From: Marvinbryantia formatexigens
GTDB taxonomy: Bacteria; Bacillota; Clostridia; Oscillospirales; Ruminococcaceae
Length of the DNA stretch: 64,000 bases
Direction of reading: 5' to 3'
Assembly (NCBI GenBank): GCA_021771035.1
Contig: JAETPU010000012.1
Location: 19,013-83,012, forward strand
Shown here: positions 62,204-64,000 of the stretch, one piece after another
Position numbering within the stretch: position 1 is the stretch's first letter
Layout of the letters: every line of letters begins with the position of its first letter
Notes under the pieces: generated by a model
The model's input: only the letters and a program-made list of their open reading frames with translations
The model's database searches: none
What the model was told of the DNA's origin: nothing
Translations under genes and position numbers: made by a program

Positions 62204-62872
62204 TCAGCGTACTTCTCTTCCGCCCCATTCCACCACGGTAAAACCACTGCGTTCTGAACGCGCCAGGTTCTGCTCGGGAACCGAAACCGGCTCCTGCAGC
62301 GCCTGATATGTCATGAAAACCCGTATCAGGCTGTCCGGCTCTGGATCCAAATACAACTTTGCAGCTTGTGTATAGGCATCCTGCTGAAAACAGATCAGGT
62401 TGTAGGGGTTTTGCTGCAATTGCGGCAGCCAGTACAGGATAAATTCGTTGCGCTCCTTCACATTCAGCCCCAAAAACTCCAGCTTTTCCTCCAAAAACGC
62501 GGCGGTATCCTCCGACGAAACGACAAATCCCTCTCGCATATCATACTCAACCTGGCTGCGCCCCTCCCAAAACAGGGTAGTATATTCCCTTCCATCCGCG
62601 TGGTTATAAAGGCGGCCGTCCGGATAGGCGGTCACCGTCCATCCATCGCCATACTCCGGATAGGTGCAGGTGAATTCCCCGGCATAGTCCAATTTCACCG
62701 AAACCTGCGTAGGCTGCTGGGGATACAGATAGATAACCGGCTTCATATCGTAATTGGCCGGCGGATCAAAGGCATTGCTGGCGGGCTCGATGCCGTCCCC
62801 CACACAGCCGCTCAGGGATAGCGCCGCACTCAAAGCCACTGCCGCCAGCGCCAGCTTCGACGTTCTTTTCAT
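62204..62872 (-). CDS. lipoprotein with KPVIYLYP motif
   Basis: A secreted lipoprotein of 222 residues: signal MKRTSKLALAAVALSAALSL with lipobox LSGC, then a domain that starts MKPVIYLYPQQPTQVSVKL, with a conserved YLYP pattern seen in a bacterial family of unknown function. AAAGGA lies 11 bases before ATG 62872; the frame upstream to 62947 lacks a signal. No catalytic residues are apparent. Probably extracytoplasmic. Confidence 0.75.
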   Translation of the reverse strand: MKRTSKLALAAVALSAALSLSGCVGDGIEPASNAFDPPANYDMKPVIYLYPQQPTQVSVKLDYAGEFTCTYPEYGDGWTVTAYPDGRLYNHADGREYTTLFWEGRSQVEYDMREGFVVSSEDTAAFLEEKLEFLGLNVKERNEFILYWLPQLQQNPYNLICFQQDAYTQAAKLYLDPEPDSLIRVFMTYQALQEPVSVPEQNLARSERSGFTVVEWGGREVR

Positions 62873-63737
62873 CGTGATAACCGTCCTTTCCCCACCCGGA
62901 GACGCCCTTGCAGGATCTCTCCGGCAGCCAATACCACAGTCCGGCACGCAAAACCCAGCTTCAGCATCAAAAATCGGGAACGCCCGGTTCCTCCGCTTTT
63001 TCCCAACGCTTGTCGGCTGTTTTATGAAACGCGAACCGTCCCCTTCCTAGGATAACACCATTCAGCCCGGATACCCCCGGCTTCGCCGGTTATTTCGTGG
63101 CACACAGGTTTTAGGTCCCAGTCTCCCGCAGAAACCCTCTGCATATTATCTATTTTTTAAAAAGAAACAGAAGAATTACTGTTAAATTTATTATAACTGC
63201 TTTTCACAGTTTTTCCAATCCCCCTTCTAAATTTTTTATGGAACATCCGCTTTGCTTCTGCCAATCCCCGCTGAGGATGCCGGTTTGGCAACTGTCCTGT
63301 ATCCCCGTCCAGTTTCGTGCGCACAACACGCTTGAAATTCAAAATTCCCATAGTCAAATGCAACGCTGCCCTTCAAACAGACACAAGTCCGGCTAACAGC
63401 AGTCTGACATCGAAATCCCCGAAAAACGCGGGGGCTCCCTATGGGTTTCTAAGTCAAACCATAACCGCTGGCAAAGCCCCAGGACGCACCGATTGTTCTG
63501 CTGCCCGCCTCATTTGCCCTGTTGCCCATAACAGCTCATGTTCCGTTAATCGGCATCCAGATCCGCTAATTTGCTGTCACTATCCCACTTGGCTCGATTA
63601 CTGGAAGCGGCGGGGCGCCCCCTGCGGGCGGATCCGGCAGCTTTCCCGGCCAAACGAAAAAGCACCTTGCGGCGTCCTCCTCATGGAAGATTCCGTAACG
63701 TGCTTTCGATTTTTGGGGAGATTTCCCCTTCTCTAAT
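62873..63737. other. long intergenic region
   Basis: Apart from the promoter at 63190-63218, no gene, RNA or terminator was recognised in these 865 bases. Confidence 0.45.
63190..63218 (-). promoter_or_regulatory. sigma-A-type promoter of the lipoprotein gene
   Basis: On the minus strand TTGGAA (63213-63218), 17-base spacer, TATAAT (63190-63195). It implies an untranslated leader of about 310 bases before 62872. Confidence 0.55.
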
Positions 63738-64000
63738 TTTCAGCTTCACCCGCAGTTTGTCGGAGATCATAGCGATGAATTCGCTGTTGGTGGGCTTCCC
63801 GCGGGAAGCATCCGTTCAGCTGATTTTTAGCTTCAGCCGCAGTTTGTCGGAAATCATGGCGATGAATTCGCTGTTGATGGGCTCCCCCGGGAAGCATCCG
63901 TTCAGCTGATTTTTAGTTTCAGCCGCAGTTTGTCGGAGATCATAGCGATAAATTCGCTGTTGGTGGGCTCACCCCGGGAAGCATCCGTTCAGCTGATTTT
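63738..64000 (-). repeat. tandem 86/87-bp array of a spo0A 3'-terminal segment
   Basis: The marker TTCAGCTGATTTT recurs at 63815, 63901 and 63988 (periods 86 and 87). Translated on the minus strand, each unit reads PTNSEFIAMISDKLR, the conserved C terminus of the sporulation regulator Spo0A. The two units nearer the window edge end KLKIS then TGA. The leftmost unit instead reads RVKLKIREGE and runs on to a stop near 63686. The true gene, if present, continues beyond the window's right edge on the minus strand, so the window may show only its 3' end and extra copies. Confidence 0.7.

Overview
The window looks like a chromosome segment of a spore-forming, strictly anaerobic Clostridia member, most like Oscillospiraceae/Ruminococcaceae. 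The evidence is the gene content: an alpha/beta-type SASP, a CwlJ-GerQ germination pair, DUF1540 and DUF2089 proteins, a Spo0A-tail array, 2-oxoacid:ferredoxin oxidoreductase, a Na+-pumping decarboxylase beta subunit, a flavo-diiron protein and FeoAB. Base composition is moderately GC-rich, with AT-rich regulatory gaps and one AT-rich island near 27.4-28.3 kb. No rRNA, tRNA, CRISPR array, transposase or prophage structural genes were seen.

Layout. 1-4.4 kb: end of a PIG-L deacetylase, a hairpin repeat array, a membrane-anchored polysaccharide deacetylase and a PatB/MalY aminotransferase. 4.7-12.3 kb (minus): a complete F-type ATP synthase operon (Z-I-a-c-b-delta-alpha-gamma-beta-epsilon). Its c subunit has the full Na+-binding signature, and two good sigma-A-type promoters precede the operon, one flanked by twin operators. 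12.8-16.7 kb (minus): a sugar isomerase-like TIM barrel, a UroD-like protein, an aldo/keto reductase and a truncated Fpg/Nei relative. 16.9-21.4 kb (plus): a YtrA-type GntR regulator with a DUF5808 membrane protein, then two tandem zinc-ribbon membrane paralogues. 21.5-27.3 kb: family-4 uracil-DNA glycosylase, PduL, the Na+ decarboxylase beta subunit with a 47-aa gamma-like subunit, a ferritin-like protein, and cwlJ-gerQ.

27.4-34.6 kb: an AT-rich orphan gene, then a minus-strand transport cluster (solute-binding lipoprotein, zinc ribbon, two sugar-type permeases, an HlyD-like protein, a MacB-like permease) with no ATPase. 35-42.8 kb: a three-gene DUF2089/SHOCT cassette, a serine recombinase, a GAF-GGDEF cyclase, a TIGR02328 protein, FprA, DUF1540 and SASP. 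43-49.1 kb (minus): feoA-feoB plus a 51-aa Cys-rich partner, and a five-gene oxidoreductase operon ending in iron-sulfur and P-loop ATPase genes. 49.4-53.2 kb: small coupled ORFs, a palindrome-rich gap, and an SDR-uxuA pair for hexuronate catabolism. 53.6-62.9 kb: a VTC-DUF4956-Cthe_2159 cluster, GNAT, DUF1643, Fe/Mn-SOD, a two-domain polyphosphate:AMP phosphotransferase and a lipoprotein. 63.7-64 kb: an 86/87-bp tandem array of what reads as the spo0A 3' end.

Together the genes suggest a fermentative anaerobe that uses a sodium cycle (decarboxylase pump plus Na+ ATP synthase) and ferredoxin-linked 2-oxoacid oxidation, detoxifies O2, makes and spends polyphosphate, and sporulates. The most promising undescribed items are a structured element in two clear copies (near 23.45 and 57.5 kb) with compensatory changes in its stem, and a second, multi-hairpin intergenic repeat family (near 0.9-1.2 and 22.3-22.6 kb).
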